DNA of 64,000 bases from Lewinellaceae bacterium (GCA_016708875.1 JADJFA010000014.1:1-64000), one strand, 5' to 3'; positions 10,037 to 19,796 are shown, counted from the stretch's first letter. The notes: generated by a model not told the origin, from the letters alone. Translations and numbers: made by a program.

Positions 10037-10080
10037 TTGCGGCGAACGGGGCTCAAGCTTCGTTCGCCGCAACGTTTTTT
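10037..10080 (+). terminator. Intrinsic terminator after the TonB receptor/DUF5689 pair
   Basis: A perfect 12-bp stem (TTGCGGCGAACG with CGTTCGCCGCAA) and a 12-nt loop are followed by TTTTTT. A TACTTTTG box at 10093-10100, just beyond, is a possible promoter -7 element for the next gene. Confidence 0.8.
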
Positions 10081-10171
10081 GCGCTCACGCGTTACTTTTG
10101 CTTTTTACCCGCTAAAGCCATTCCGTCCGTCGAGTCTTGGCAAACAGAGGTGAAGGCGGACTATTATAACT

Positions 10172-10886
10172 ATGCGATTACTTTTTACTTTCCTCGCGGC
10201 ATTTGTCTGCTTTCCAACTTTTGCACAAAAGCCTGATTCCCTGCAAGTTGTAGGAGTGGATTCGGTTTCGCCGCCATCCTTCTTTCCCATAGATCGCGAC
10301 TCGCTTTTTAAAAAAGAGCCAATGAGTCCCGACACCATTGTTTTGAAAGAAAAAGAAAGGGGTCGTGTACCGGGTATTCCACAAAGGCTACCCCAATCCA
10401 CGTACGGCTGCTTTACTTTCATTCGTATTGCCTGGAGCCGGACAAGCGTACAACAAAAAATGGTGGAAGGTCCCGCTCGTTTGGGGCGCCTTGGGCGGGA
10501 TCGGATACTTCACTTTTGACACTCAAAATACCTACCACGAACTCCGCGACGCATACAAGACCATTGTTAACGGAGGCACCCCAGAAGCGCCCTATGATGG
10601 TTTTGATGCTCCCAGATTGCGGTCTTATCGCGACACTTTCCGCGGCTATACGGAAAAATGGTATTTGGCGCTAGGCGTCACTTACCTGCTGGCCGTAACA
10701 GATGCCTTTGTAGATGCGCACCTCGCTCGTTTTGATGTGAGCGACGATCTGAGCCTTCAATTGAAACCATCCATGGAATCAACCGGTGGGTCTCCCTACT
10801 TTGGCTTTGGGGTTTCTTTGAGTATCAAAACGCCAACTGCAAAATCGCCCCATCTATTCACCACCCCAATGTGCTCGCACCCATGA
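10172..10886 (+). CDS. DUF5683 domain-containing protein, frameshifted
   Basis: The N-terminal frame (10172 on) gives a signal peptide (MRLLFTFLAAFVCFPTFAQ) and a Pro/Ser-rich linker. The frame switches near 10365-10375, after which a second frame gives the DUF5683 core: NPRTAALLSFVLPGAGQAYN, KKWWKVPLVWGALGGIGYFTF and YLALGVTYLLAVTDAFVDAHL. The switch needs one missing base around CGTGTACCGG. DUF5683 proteins are small membrane-associated Bacteroidota proteins of unknown function with two or three hydrophobic segments. The 3' end overlaps the rhomboid gene by 16 bases (or 4 bases if the latter starts at 10883), so the two are probably translationally coupled. Confidence 0.82.
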
Positions 10887-11683
10887 ACCCCATGATAGAC
10901 AGCGAATCCGACAGCTGGCAAATTACCAGGCAACACCTGCTGGAAAGCCTGCGATTCCCGTTTTTAGCCGTAACGTTACTTTGGCTGATTCACTTTTGGC
11001 AGGTTGCCAATGAATTCGATCCTGGAGCATACGGCATCATGTCGCGCAGGGCATGGGGTTTGCGTGGCATTGTAACCGCCCCTTTGATACACGGGAGTTG
11101 GAAACACTTGATTTCCAATACGTTACCACTGTTCGTGCTTACGTTCATCACCCTTTATTTTTATCGAAAAGTGGCGATGCGGGCTTTTTGGCTCATCTAT
11201 TTTCTGACCGGGGCGGCAGTGTGGCTTTTTGCCCGCCCGGTGTCGCATATTGGGGCCAGCGGGGTCATTTATGGTTTGGTATCATTCATGTTCTGGAACG
11301 GTATTTTCCGTAGAAGCCTACGTTCCATCATGCTGGCGGCAATCGTGATGCTGCTTTACAGTGGAATGTTTCTGGGGGTTTTACCCGATCAGGAAGGTAT
11401 TTCTTGGGAAAGTCACCTGATTGGCAGTTTGGCCGGGATTTTTGCGGCCTTCCTCTTCAAAGGCGAACTGGAAGATGAAGAATCAAAAGATGTCGGACAT
11501 CATTTCGAAGACGAGGAGAAAACCCATTTTTTGCCGGCAGATATTTTTGAAAATACAAAGACGCAGCGTTTGGCCATGGAAGCCCAAAGAGCTGCGGAAG
11601 CAGAAGAAGAAATCCGCCGAAGAGCGCAAAACAACGATCCTTTTGGTGGCCCGCCCTTTTGGAATCAAAGTCAGACCTGGTGA
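10871..11683 (+). CDS. Rhomboid family intramembrane serine protease
   Basis: 270 residues with six to seven predicted membrane segments. The rhomboid signatures are present: HGSWKHLISNTLPL (residues 74-87, the H-x-x-x-H...N loop), the active-site GASGVIYG with nucleophile Ser130, and the catalytic His182 in SWESHLIGSLAG. The C-terminal 60 residues are a charged cytoplasmic tail rich in Glu and Lys. Rhomboids cleave membrane-protein substrates within the lipid bilayer. Alternative start ATG at 10883 removes four residues. The gene follows the DUF5683 gene with overlap and ends two bases before a perfect hairpin shared with the convergent nucleotidyltransferase gene. Confidence 0.92.
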   Translation: MLAPMNPMIDSESDSWQITRQHLLESLRFPFLAVTLLWLIHFWQVANEFDPGAYGIMSRRAWGLRGIVTAPLIHGSWKHLISNTLPLFVLTFITLYFYRKVAMRAFWLIYFLTGAAVWLFARPVSHIGASGVIYGLVSFMFWNGIFRRSLRSIMLAAIVMLLYSGMFLGVLPDQEGISWESHLIGSLAGIFAAFLFKGELEDEESKDVGHHFEDEEKTHFLPADIFENTKTQRLAMEAQRAAEAEEEIRRRAQNNDPFGGPPFWNQSQTW

Positions 11684-11684
11684 T

Positions 11685-11740
11685 GTAGGTCGAAATTTAT
11701 TTCGACCCCTAATACAAAGTCGAAATAAATTTCGACCTAC
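11685..11740. repeat. Perfect 22-bp inverted repeat, family A (CGAAATTTATTTCGAC word)
   Basis: Arms 11685-11706 and 11719-11740 are perfect reverse complements with a 12-nt loop. Each arm contains the near-palindrome GGTCGAAATTTATTTCGAC. The stop TAG of the minus-strand nucleotidyltransferase (11737-11739) is inside the right arm. The same word recurs at 60145-60223. Confidence 0.9.
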
Positions 11741-12738
11741 CCGAAGTCTATCTCCGTGTTATCCCCGATATTGAGATTTAGGTCCATGCCGCGAATGCTT
11801 GCATCTGCTCCAATCACAGAATGTGTGAGCACTACATCTCCGAGCGTGGCGAAATTGCCAATAATGCTGTCCTTCACGATGCTTCGCTTGATATGAGCGT
11901 TGTCGCCAATGGTAACGTGCGGGCCAATGATGCTGTGCGTGATATCACAGTTGATTCCTACGGCTACTGGATGAATAAATATAGTGCCTTCAAAAGAAGG
12001 TAAATCCCGATGGCTAGTGGCAATACCACGTTGGTCTAGCAACATCGCGTTGGTTTCTAACAACACGTCTTTGCGCCCGCAATCGAACCAATTTTGCACT
12101 GGAATCGTGTGAAAGTGCGTTCCCTGCTCCACCATTCTTTGCAACGCGTCGGTCAGCTGAAATTCCCCCACCGTTCTAATATTTTGCTGGATTAGGTATT
12201 CAGTAGCGCGAATTAGTGCTTGCACTTCCTTGATTTTGTAAAGCCCAACAATGGCCATATTGGATTTAGGAATCTTGGGTTTTTCCACCAAACGGGTCAC
12301 GCGGCCATCTTCGCCGAATTCGGCCACACCAAAATCCCGCGGATCGGCCACTTTTTTTACTCCTAGGCAGGAATTTGGGCAGTCGAGCATACGCTGAAGG
12401 TTCAGGTCAAAAATCGAATCTCCGAATGCGATGAAAATTTCGTCTTCGTCCTCTATGGCCTCGCGTGCCGTCCAAACCGCATGCGCAGAACCTTCGCGGT
12501 GTTCCTGGTAGACAAATTCAGTGTGGAGATTTGGATAAGTTTCTTCAATAAAATGCCGCACTTTATCACCCAAATGGCCAATGACAAACACAAAATCTTT
12601 GGCGCCTGTTTCGACAAGCCTGTCTATGAGAAAACAGATGATTGGTTTGCCAGCCACTGGCATCAGGGGCTTGGGTTGGGTGTATGTATGCGGCCTAAGA
12701 CGTGTGCCGACGCCGGCAACGGGGATGAGAACTTTCAT
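11737..12738 (-). CDS. Sugar-phosphate nucleotidyltransferase (glucose-1-phosphate thymidylyl/uridylyl-transferase-like)
   Basis: 333 residues. The N-terminal nucleotidyltransferase fold carries the NTP-binding motif PVAGVGTRLRPHTYTQPKPL (residues 6-25), the dimetal/sugar motif around FGDSIFD, and VEKPKIPKSN. The C-terminal 90 residues show left-handed beta-helix hexapeptide repeats (IGPHVTIGDNAHIKRSIVKDSIIGN). This resembles long RmlA/GlmU-type enzymes that activate sugar-1-phosphates for cell-envelope polysaccharide synthesis. The exact sugar and nucleotide are not determinable. No capsule or O-antigen genes are adjacent. The stop lies in a shared hairpin arm. Confidence 0.88.
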   Translation of the reverse strand: MKVLIPVAGVGTRLRPHTYTQPKPLMPVAGKPIICFLIDRLVETGAKDFVFVIGHLGDKVRHFIEETYPNLHTEFVYQEHREGSAHAVWTAREAIEDEDEIFIAFGDSIFDLNLQRMLDCPNSCLGVKKVADPRDFGVAEFGEDGRVTRLVEKPKIPKSNMAIVGLYKIKEVQALIRATEYLIQQNIRTVGEFQLTDALQRMVEQGTHFHTIPVQNWFDCGRKDVLLETNAMLLDQRGIATSHRDLPSFEGTIFIHPVAVGINCDITHSIIGPHVTIGDNAHIKRSIVKDSIIGNFATLGDVVLTHSVIGADASIRGMDLNLNIGDNTEIDFG

Positions 12739-12773
12739 GGGTGGATGAGTTGTTTATTTGGGGATTTGGGGAT

Positions 12774-12802
12774 ACCGCCTTCGCCCTTTAGGCTTCGGCG
12801 GT
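12774..12802. repeat. Dispersed palindrome, CCGCC...GGCGG family, upstream of nucleotidyltransferase
   Basis: ACCGCCTTCGCC and GGCTTCGGCGGT pair around CTTTA. It lies 36 bases upstream of the nucleotidyltransferase start, inside its probable leader or promoter. Confidence 0.6.
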
Positions 12803-12854
12803 TAAAGAGGCCAAAGGTAGATGTTTCAGAGAAAGCCATTGTAAAGTAAAAAGC

Positions 12855-12890
12855 AAGCGGCGGCACGGATTGGATACCGTGCCGCCGCTT
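12855..12890 (-). terminator. Intrinsic terminator of the T9SS esterase-like gene
   Basis: A perfect 14-bp GC-rich stem (AAGCGGCGGCACGG with CCGTGCCGCCGCTT) with an 8-nt loop. On the minus strand it is followed by GCTTTTTACTTT. Confidence 0.8.
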
Positions 12891-12934
12891 TGAATTAAGA
12901 TCGCAGAGAAGGCGAAATGAAGTTCGCGTAACTA

Positions 12935-14482
12935 CTATTCAAACACGATCATCCTTGCCATCACACCTTCTTCAAAATATACTTTGGCAGTATAAATGCC
13001 ACGTGGAAGATTACCGCGATCCAATATAGCAGAGCTATGGTTGATGCCGTACATAGAACGCACCATGCGTCCACTTGCGTCGAAAAGTTCCAAACCTTGC
13101 ATCAAAAACTCGCTTGGCACGGTGAGGGTCACTTCGTTGCTAGCCGGGTTTGGAGCGATGTTAAGGTCAATCTGGCTCTTAATCAGATCCTCTGTGCCTA
13201 CGAGGCAGCAAAGATTGAGCGCACGACAGGCCAAGGGGGTAGCGTACCCAACAATGGTATCAATGTAGGTACGGGAGGTCACCGAGTTTGTATTACAGTT
13301 GGCAGTAGCTGGAGGCACAGCAGCCCATTCCCATGGACCAGACTGGTTGTTTGGCGTGCCTATGAAGGGATAGAAACCTGCACGACCGCCGTTAATTGCA
13401 TCGGCTGCTTGTACATACGCATTGTTGTTGCAATCATCCGACTTTTTAAACACATCGTTGGTGTGGAAATCACTTTCAATAAGTGCCTGTACACCACATG
13501 AGCCAGTCACGTTCACAACCGGAGGAAAATCTGGAGGAAGTGGCACAACTACGAGGCCATCCTCACAAGGAGCAAAAGGATCGCTCAAAACGTGGAACGA
13601 AACGATGGGGGGCGCCTGAGCGTCGAGCCACCATTTGTCACCAAGCGCACCACCCATATTCACGGCCATAGCAAAGTCAGAGGAATACCCTACGTGGTTG
13701 GGTGCACAAAGTGTATCGCCAATGGGAATACCTGTGATTGAATTGTAGGTAGCATCCACCAGACAAAAATCCTGTGGCGCCGGAGGGTTGCCATAAATAT
13801 CCCCATTGTATGGCTGAATAATCATGGGTGTGGTTCCATTGAGCATGAATTTGCCCGGTTCCGAGGTATTGATGATATCCGTGTAATTATTAAGGGTAGC
13901 CGCAGCAAGGGTGATATAGCCGCCTGTGCCCTGGCCCCAGAGTATGATCTTGTCCGGGTCAATTTTGTAGTTGTTGGTTGTAGCTGCGTCTTTGCGGAAA
14001 AAGCGAACACAGGTACGGGCATCCTGAACACCACGATAGGCGGCGTTGATGAGTGTGAATCGGCGCACCAACTCAGTGGAAGCCAACGGGTTCCAGCCCA
14101 AGCGGTAGTCAGCCACAGCCACAACATATCCCATTTTGGCGAGGCGTGTTGCGAATTCTACACAGGATGAGTCATCAATGGTGCCATAGCAACCACTGTT
14201 TTGCGGGAATGGCAAAAAGTTGCCTGTGTGGAAATAGATGATCAGAGGCCGCTCGGTTTCTGTGTCGCCAACAGGTTGGTAAACACGCATGGCAAGCGGC
14301 TGGCGGGCGGTGTGCCCCAAAGGTGTGCTGAGTGTGAGCACGGTGAAGTTTGACCCGTAAAAGTCAATGTTCGTGGTCACATCTGAGAAAACTGGTTCTT
14401 TGTAACGCTCTTGAGCGTTCGCAGTGGCTGCCATCAATAAAAACAGCAGGGCGAAGAGAGTGGCAAATTTTTTCATGTCCAA
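12935..14482 (-). CDS. Secreted alpha/beta-hydrolase-like protein with T9SS sorting tail; nucleophile Ser replaced
   Basis: 515 residues with a signal peptide (to about ANAQ24). Residues 60-430 follow the carboxylesterase/lipase fold: LIIYFHTGNF (oxyanion strand, 80-89), GYVVAVADYRLGW (118-130), RGVQDARTCVRFF (150-162), then ILWGQGTGGY (180-189). In active relatives the nucleophile elbow is GxSxG. Here it reads G183-Q-G185-T-G187, with Gly where Ser is expected, so it may be a pseudoenzyme or use another residue. The last 75 residues (NIAPNPASNEVTL ... GIYTAKV) are a type A T9SS sorting domain, so the protein should be exported through the PorU-type pathway and attached or released at the surface. 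The gene precedes no obvious partner; the 14562 TonB receptor is upstream on the same strand. Confidence 0.85.
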   Translation of the reverse strand: MDMKKFATLFALLFLLMAATANAQERYKEPVFSDVTTNIDFYGSNFTVLTLSTPLGHTARQPLAMRVYQPVGDTETERPLIIYFHTGNFLPFPQNSGCYGTIDDSSCVEFATRLAKMGYVVAVADYRLGWNPLASTELVRRFTLINAAYRGVQDARTCVRFFRKDAATTNNYKIDPDKIILWGQGTGGYITLAAATLNNYTDIINTSEPGKFMLNGTTPMIIQPYNGDIYGNPPAPQDFCLVDATYNSITGIPIGDTLCAPNHVGYSSDFAMAVNMGGALGDKWWLDAQAPPIVSFHVLSDPFAPCEDGLVVVPLPPDFPPVVNVTGSCGVQALIESDFHTNDVFKKSDDCNNNAYVQAADAINGGRAGFYPFIGTPNNQSGPWEWAAVPPATANCNTNSVTSRTYIDTIVGYATPLACRALNLCCLVGTEDLIKSQIDLNIAPNPASNEVTLTVPSEFLMQGLELFDASGRMVRSMYGINHSSAILDRGNLPRGIYTAKVYFEEGVMARMIVFE

Positions 14483-14561
14483 AACGATGAGTTAGGTTAA
14501 TGATAGTTGAGTTTGTCAATAGCGTTGTTCTCTTTTAATTGGGGCAATCCTTTCAAAATGT

Positions 14562-17453
14562 TTATTTCTTCTTCCAGTCGTACACCATACTCACATAAGC
14601 CATTCGACCAATGAGTGGGCCGCCATAAGTTTGATACCGTCGTTTGTCAAGTACGTTGGCGGCGCCCAGTTTGAAGGTCGTATTCCAGCGTACTACGTTC
14701 AAATTTACTTGAACATCCACCATGTCATAGGTTGGTATGTAGCCTGTGAATTGGGGAGAACCTTCAAATGTAAAGCCTTCTATCCATTTGTAGTTAACGT
14801 TGAAGCCCCAGAGCAGTTTTTTGTTTCTTTGGATAAGGGGCATATCACGTCCACTGATGCCAACATTGTACTTGTGCTCCGGGGTATTGAATGCCGGGAT
14901 AATTGGATCGTCCACGGCAGTATTCAGCCGATTCCAGGAATAATTGCCCTGAATCATAAAATAATCGGCAAAGTATAAGTTTGTGCCCAGGGCAAAACCT
15001 TGCGTGGTGACGGTATTCGTGGAGTTTGCTGCCACGCGATAGGCTTTAATTGAACGATAGTCCAGTCCAAAGAAGGGGTCAATATCAGCATCAATACCAA
15101 TGTTATATCCGATGAAATTGTCGTATATGCTGTAATAGTAGCCCGCGTCCACATAGAGTTTTTTAAACAAGGTGGTTCGGTAACCCAACTCGAAGGTTTT
15201 GACTTTTTCAGGTTGGATGGGTGCTACATCAAAACGCTTTAACAACGCGAGTGTAGGGAAGGGAACTGCCAAATAATCACGGAAAGAATTGAGCGTAATC
15301 AGGTTACTAAAACCTGTTATATTGCCCAATAGAGTGGCTCGGCCAACATTCAGGAAAAGGTACTGATCGGTCAGGGTTGGGTTGCGGATGGCAGAAGAAA
15401 AGGAGGCGCGGAGGTAATTGTTCTCTGCCGGGTTCCATACTGCCGATACAGCCGGGGTGGCAAGCCATTTAAAGTTTTGGTTCTTGTCAACACGCACGGT
15501 AGCGTTCAATTTCCAATCGCCAAAAGTGCGTTCCACCCCTGTGTACATCCCGAATTCATGGTTCGTGATTCTTCGATAAGCAGAATCAAGCGGAATCCCA
15601 TTGGCATCGCGGGTATAAGTGAGGGTGTCGGAGAAAATAGTGCCTTGCGAAACAGGCCGATACAGCCGGACATTCCCACCCACCAGCCAGAAATTCAGCC
15701 ATTTAGGTGTGAAGCGATACTCCCCATGAACATGATAAAGGGCCGATTTGTCAAAGAATCGGGTACCTCCCTCGCTCGATTTTCTAGAACTTATGTCTTG
15801 AACCAACGAATCAAAGCGGGCTGTGCCAGGCTGGAAAAAGTCATAGGCTAGTGGTTGACCGGGCAGGTTGTGCGCCTGATTAGCATAGGCTTCAGCCAAT
15901 GTGTGCTGTCCAGCCAAGGAATCCCCGTAAGCCACCATCCAGTTTTGAATGGCCGCAAGTTCAGCGTCTGTAGCCATATTGGTGGCTGGCACCGGAAAAT
16001 CCCAATCCTCTACCATTTTGCCAAAATACACATTTCCAAGATTGGGAGATGTCCACCACTTTTCATAATCAGATGCCCAGCGGTTATTGTCCTTGGTCAA
16101 CTCTTGAATTTTCAGTGCTGTGAAATAAGGGTCGAAAGACCTCCCGGCATCCTCATTTGTGGAATAGGCACGAAGGAAATACTTGTCCTTTTTACGGAAC
16201 TCAATTCGGTTTTGGAAGAATAGAATATCGCGCAAACTGAATCTGTTGTCGCCTTGATATACGGTCGTTCCCGCCCCAAAACTGGATGAAATGATCTGTT
16301 CGGGTGATTCAAAACCTTGAGCTGGATTGGTTCTGAAATGCAGCGCGGCATTTGCTTTTGTGTTGCGGGTGTCATAATCTACCAGATCGGTTTCCCGGTA
16401 ACCTGTTCTGTGATAAATGTTCAGACCTGCTCGACCGCTGTTCCAGGCAGGGTTGGCAGATCCATCGAAACGCGCGACGTACTCGTCGCCGTAAATATTC
16501 ACCGCATCGTAACGGCCTGGATTTTGTTCCGTTGTATAAAACGCTCCGCCAGATTCCGTCCCCGTCACAGGTTCATAATTATTGGCTTCCCAGTCGTTGG
16601 CCCGGAGGTGGAAAAAATTGAGTTTGTAAGCAAAAAACTCTTCCCCTTTTTTATTCTTAAAAGCGTCTGCCCAACGGATGGCGCCCTCCCAAAGATTTCG
16701 CTCGCCTGACTTCAAGGACACCGACAACCCCTTGTGTACAAATGGGTTTTTGGTCTCCATTGAAATCACACCGTTGAAAGCATTGGGGCCGTAGAATGCT
16801 GAGCTCGCGCCTTGAATCAAGTCTACCTTAGTTACGTCCAAATCACTGGAGCCGAGAAAGTTGCCTAAAGAAAAATTGAGACCGGGCGCCTGGTTATCCA
16901 CTCCATCAATGATCTGGAGCGAGCGCACAGGGCTGGTAGAGTTGAAGCCACGTGTGTTGATGATCGTGAAACCAAGGGAGGCAGTAGTAAGGTCTACACC
17001 TTTGAGGTTGCCTAAGCCGTTGTAGAAGTTTACAGACGCGGTTTGCTTGATGGCAATGGCATCCATGTTTTCCACGGTCAGCGGCGCAGCCTTTTGTTTG
17101 TCGTCAACTCGTTGACCTATCACAATGGCTTCCTCCATAATGATGCTGGAGGAGGAGAGGCGCACATCTACCTTTTGAGCAGCATCAGTCACCTCCAATT
17201 CTTGCGGCTCGTAACCGGTGTAGGAAAATCTGATCTTCACAGGGAATGCTTCGGCCTTAAGGATGAACTCTCCTTCGTAGTTGGTAAGCGCTCCGCCTCC
17301 GCCGTTCACCAGCACTACACTGGCTCCGATGAGGTCGTCGCCACTTACGGCATCGCGCACCTTTCCTTTGATGGAAATTTGGGCATGGAGCCAGGCGCCT
17401 CCCAGCAAAAAACACAAGAGACTGGCAGTCAAAGTTTTGTAAGTTTGCTTCAT
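14562..17453 (-). CDS. TonB-dependent receptor with carboxypeptidase-regulatory-like domain
   Basis: 963 residues. Signal peptide (ends LHAQ). CarboxypepD_reg-like domain at 26-105 (ISIKGKVRDAVSGDDLIGAS). A clear plug domain follows at about 115-235, with TRGFNSTSPVRSLQIIDGVD and VDLIQGASSAFYGPNAFNGVI. The rest is a 22-strand-type barrel ending in Trp-Lys rather than the usual terminal Phe. It should be an outer-membrane importer of an unknown ligand. The downstream T9SS esterase-like gene starts 80 bases later on the same strand, so an operon is plausible and the secreted protein might process or bind the imported ligand. This link is inference. Confidence 0.9.
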   Translation of the reverse strand: MKQTYKTLTASLLCFLLGGAWLHAQISIKGKVRDAVSGDDLIGASVVLVNGGGGALTNYEGEFILKAEAFPVKIRFSYTGYEPQELEVTDAAQKVDVRLSSSSIIMEEAIVIGQRVDDKQKAAPLTVENMDAIAIKQTASVNFYNGLGNLKGVDLTTASLGFTIINTRGFNSTSPVRSLQIIDGVDNQAPGLNFSLGNFLGSSDLDVTKVDLIQGASSAFYGPNAFNGVISMETKNPFVHKGLSVSLKSGERNLWEGAIRWADAFKNKKGEEFFAYKLNFFHLRANDWEANNYEPVTGTESGGAFYTTEQNPGRYDAVNIYGDEYVARFDGSANPAWNSGRAGLNIYHRTGYRETDLVDYDTRNTKANAALHFRTNPAQGFESPEQIISSSFGAGTTVYQGDNRFSLRDILFFQNRIEFRKKDKYFLRAYSTNEDAGRSFDPYFTALKIQELTKDNNRWASDYEKWWTSPNLGNVYFGKMVEDWDFPVPATNMATDAELAAIQNWMVAYGDSLAGQHTLAEAYANQAHNLPGQPLAYDFFQPGTARFDSLVQDISSRKSSEGGTRFFDKSALYHVHGEYRFTPKWLNFWLVGGNVRLYRPVSQGTIFSDTLTYTRDANGIPLDSAYRRITNHEFGMYTGVERTFGDWKLNATVRVDKNQNFKWLATPAVSAVWNPAENNYLRASFSSAIRNPTLTDQYLFLNVGRATLLGNITGFSNLITLNSFRDYLAVPFPTLALLKRFDVAPIQPEKVKTFELGYRTTLFKKLYVDAGYYYSIYDNFIGYNIGIDADIDPFFGLDYRSIKAYRVAANSTNTVTTQGFALGTNLYFADYFMIQGNYSWNRLNTAVDDPIIPAFNTPEHKYNVGISGRDMPLIQRNKKLLWGFNVNYKWIEGFTFEGSPQFTGYIPTYDMVDVQVNLNVVRWNTTFKLGAANVLDKRRYQTYGGPLIGRMAYVSMVYDWKKK

Positions 17454-18165
17454 ACGGATTACAGCTTATTTTCGGACAAAAAAGGTTCAATAACAAGGTT
17501 CTTCGCAACCCTGTTCGTTGGGCAAAAGAAGAAAGAAAATTTGATTTCAAAATGCAAAACTGAACGATATGGAAAACCTGGCATAAAAGATTTCAGATTA
17601 CACCCACCCGACTTGACTGATAATAATCACATGTTCAAGTGATCACCCTCATTTTTTTGTAATTATTGTACCTGTACTTTCATCATGAAAATTGGGAAGG
17701 CAAATCTTGATGATATGCTTAACTTTAGGGTTCCTCATTCTTAAATTGCCCTAAATTTTTGCAAACCATTTACCTTTTGTCATTTAAGTTACAAAAAAAT
17801 AAAGTCTGGGAGTTGACAATAGACGGAAGTGTAACCTTACATTTGCACACCTCCCGCACTAATAACCCAACCAAATTGAATTTGCCCTATGCCAAAATCC
17901 TCTACACAAAAAACAACAGCGCCATTGGGACTCCCTTTTCGGAAGAATCCCCCTCTATCCTGGACTATACGTCCTGCCCGGCTACTTTTTTTTTCCTCGA
18001 ACTGCATTTTTTAAGTATCCCCTCGTGTAATTGCAGTGACATTTAACTGCAATGTGGACTACGTTTGTTTCACCCTCCCTCTCTCGCTGACTGTAACGAG
18101 CCTAATCGGCTCATTTTCAGATATTTTCAAAATTTTTCTTCACCCAATTTTTAAATTCTCAACTA
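17454..18165. other. 712-bp divergent intergenic region with candidate promoters
   Basis: No convincing gene: short ORFs here lack family features. On the plus strand, TTGACA at 17813 and TACATTTG at 17838-17845 are spaced 22 bases from TTG and resemble a Bacteroidota promoter. A second TACGTTTG is at 18060-18067. Just before it, ATTGCAGT and ACTGCAAT (18030-18053) form an 8-bp inverted repeat with an 8-nt spacer, a possible operator. Together they could drive the T9SS gene at 18166 with a long leader. Confidence 0.4.
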
Positions 18166-19719
18166 ATGAAAGGCAATTTCAAACTCTTTTCTTCGCTACT
18201 TTTTGTAGCTCTTTTCGCCTTCACGGCACAAGCCCAGAACGTTTTCGAAAGCACCAAAAACTGGGGCGCTTTTAACCATTCCGCATGGAAAATTGAGCCT
18301 CAATCCATGCAGAACTATGTCATCATGGGCAACAAATTTTTCCAAGGGAACAACAACACCTTGTACATGTCCGAATTTAGCGAGTTCGCACAATTCAACT
18401 CATGGAATCGTGTACACGCTACTACAGAAACCATGCAGACTTTTTGGAAAAGCTTCTGCAAAAGCACTTATCCTGTAGGCTATTTCGCTGTCGCGCAAAT
18501 TAATAACAACCGGGTTTATGCAATTCTGACCAATGCTACCGGCCACAAAATGTGGGATCGTATTTCCACCCTGCCTTTTGCTGTTCAATATGGCGGCGTA
18601 TGCACAGCCACCAATGGCGGCTACGTTGCTTGTGGCCAGAACAACAATGGCGACTTGGCTGTAACCAAGTTTGATGCTTATGGCGTCGCCCAATGGACGT
18701 ATGATTATCCCGTTAGTGGATTCGGATGGACCATTAAGCAAGCCAATGGCGGTGGCTATGTCATTGCTGGCACCCGCAATGTAATTCGCATTGATGTAGC
18801 TGGGAACTTTGTTTGGTCACGTACCATAAACCTCCCAACTTCACCTGATGGAAGCGCATACTCTTATACTGAATTTGAAGAGATTCTGCCTCTTTCCGGC
18901 GAGAATGGCTTTATCGTAACTGGTTCGGCTTTTTCCAACCAACATTCTGGCATTTATACTGCTAGAATTTCTTGGAGTGGCACGCAGAATTGGTCAAAAA
19001 TTAATGATGTTGTTGATACCAACCAACCCGGCACGCCCGTATGTTGGGTAAACAACGCCGTGCTTTCCAATAATAGTGGCAAAGTCATCACTTCATGGCG
19101 TAGAGGCCCTGTAAGTGCTGGGGGTGGTTTGTTTGCGCAACTGGTCAACATTGCCGACGGTGCACAAGGGGTCGTCAAAAGCCTGAATAATACGATTCCC
19201 GTTGCAGAAGCATTTGCTACCCGTGCACACGGCAGACTCGTTATCGGTGGCACAAGAGGTACATATTCTAATGCGTACGCCTATGCCAACACCACTTTCC
19301 TTAACGAGAACACCTTTAGCGATCCATCCTCAGGAAGCATTCAGTTGGACGAAACCAACATCGAGAATGTACCCACAGGATCTGGCTTCCTGACCAGTGT
19401 GCGCAATGCATTTCCAACTTATGAGAACGGTAAGCCTGTCTTCGAAGACCCGATCATGACCTATGCCAGCCGCACTTCCCACCAAGACCTTACTATCTTT
19501 CCAAACCCGAGCACTGGCTTGGTATATGTGGGTGGCGTAATGGAAGTTGGTGCAAGCCTTCGCGTTTTCGATCTTTCAGGCCGCTTGGTGATGGAAAAAA
19601 ACATCCAGGAAGGCGATTCAATGATTGATTTCGATCTTGCGGGCCAAGCGAAAGGTATTTACACCATTCAAATGGTGGGAACTAAATACAACGTGACGCG
19701 CAAGTTTGTCATTCAATAA
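18166..19719 (+). CDS. T9SS type A sorting-domain protein, propeller-like, function unknown
   Basis: 517 residues. Signal peptide MKGNFKLFSSLLFVALFAFTAQAQ. The middle has blade-like repeats of the form GGYVxxGxxNNGDLAVTKFDxxGVAQWTYDY and GGYVIAGTRNVIRIDVAGNFVWSRT, as in PQQ/delta-60-type beta-propellers. The C-terminal 80 residues (LTIFPNPSTGLVYV ... KGIYTIQMVG) are a T9SS sorting domain, so the protein is likely surface-exposed. I do not recognise an enzymatic motif. The gene stands alone between a long 5' region and a strong terminator. Confidence 0.8.
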   Translation: MKGNFKLFSSLLFVALFAFTAQAQNVFESTKNWGAFNHSAWKIEPQSMQNYVIMGNKFFQGNNNTLYMSEFSEFAQFNSWNRVHATTETMQTFWKSFCKSTYPVGYFAVAQINNNRVYAILTNATGHKMWDRISTLPFAVQYGGVCTATNGGYVACGQNNNGDLAVTKFDAYGVAQWTYDYPVSGFGWTIKQANGGGYVIAGTRNVIRIDVAGNFVWSRTINLPTSPDGSAYSYTEFEEILPLSGENGFIVTGSAFSNQHSGIYTARISWSGTQNWSKINDVVDTNQPGTPVCWVNNAVLSNNSGKVITSWRRGPVSAGGGLFAQLVNIADGAQGVVKSLNNTIPVAEAFATRAHGRLVIGGTRGTYSNAYAYANTTFLNENTFSDPSSGSIQLDETNIENVPTGSGFLTSVRNAFPTYENGKPVFEDPIMTYASRTSHQDLTIFPNPSTGLVYVGGVMEVGASLRVFDLSGRLVMEKNIQEGDSMIDFDLAGQAKGIYTIQMVGTKYNVTRKFVIQ

Positions 19720-19756
19720 GTATTAAAGTAGACGCCAAGCATTGGCTGACAATGAT

Positions 19757-19796
19757 TGAATCGGCTGGCCGGGGTTTCCTGGTCAGCCGATTTTTT
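19757..19796 (+). terminator. Intrinsic terminator after the T9SS gene
   Basis: AATCGGCTGGCC pairs with GGTCAGCCGATT with one mismatch, followed by six T. It is immediately followed by a separate perfect palindrome at 19797-19829. Confidence 0.85.

Noticed and set aside
17759..18275. Two overlapping short ORFs (95 and 79 residues) in the 712-bp spacer
   Set aside because: Composition is low-complexity, no family motifs, no start-region signal, and they overlap promoter-like elements. Treated as non-coding.
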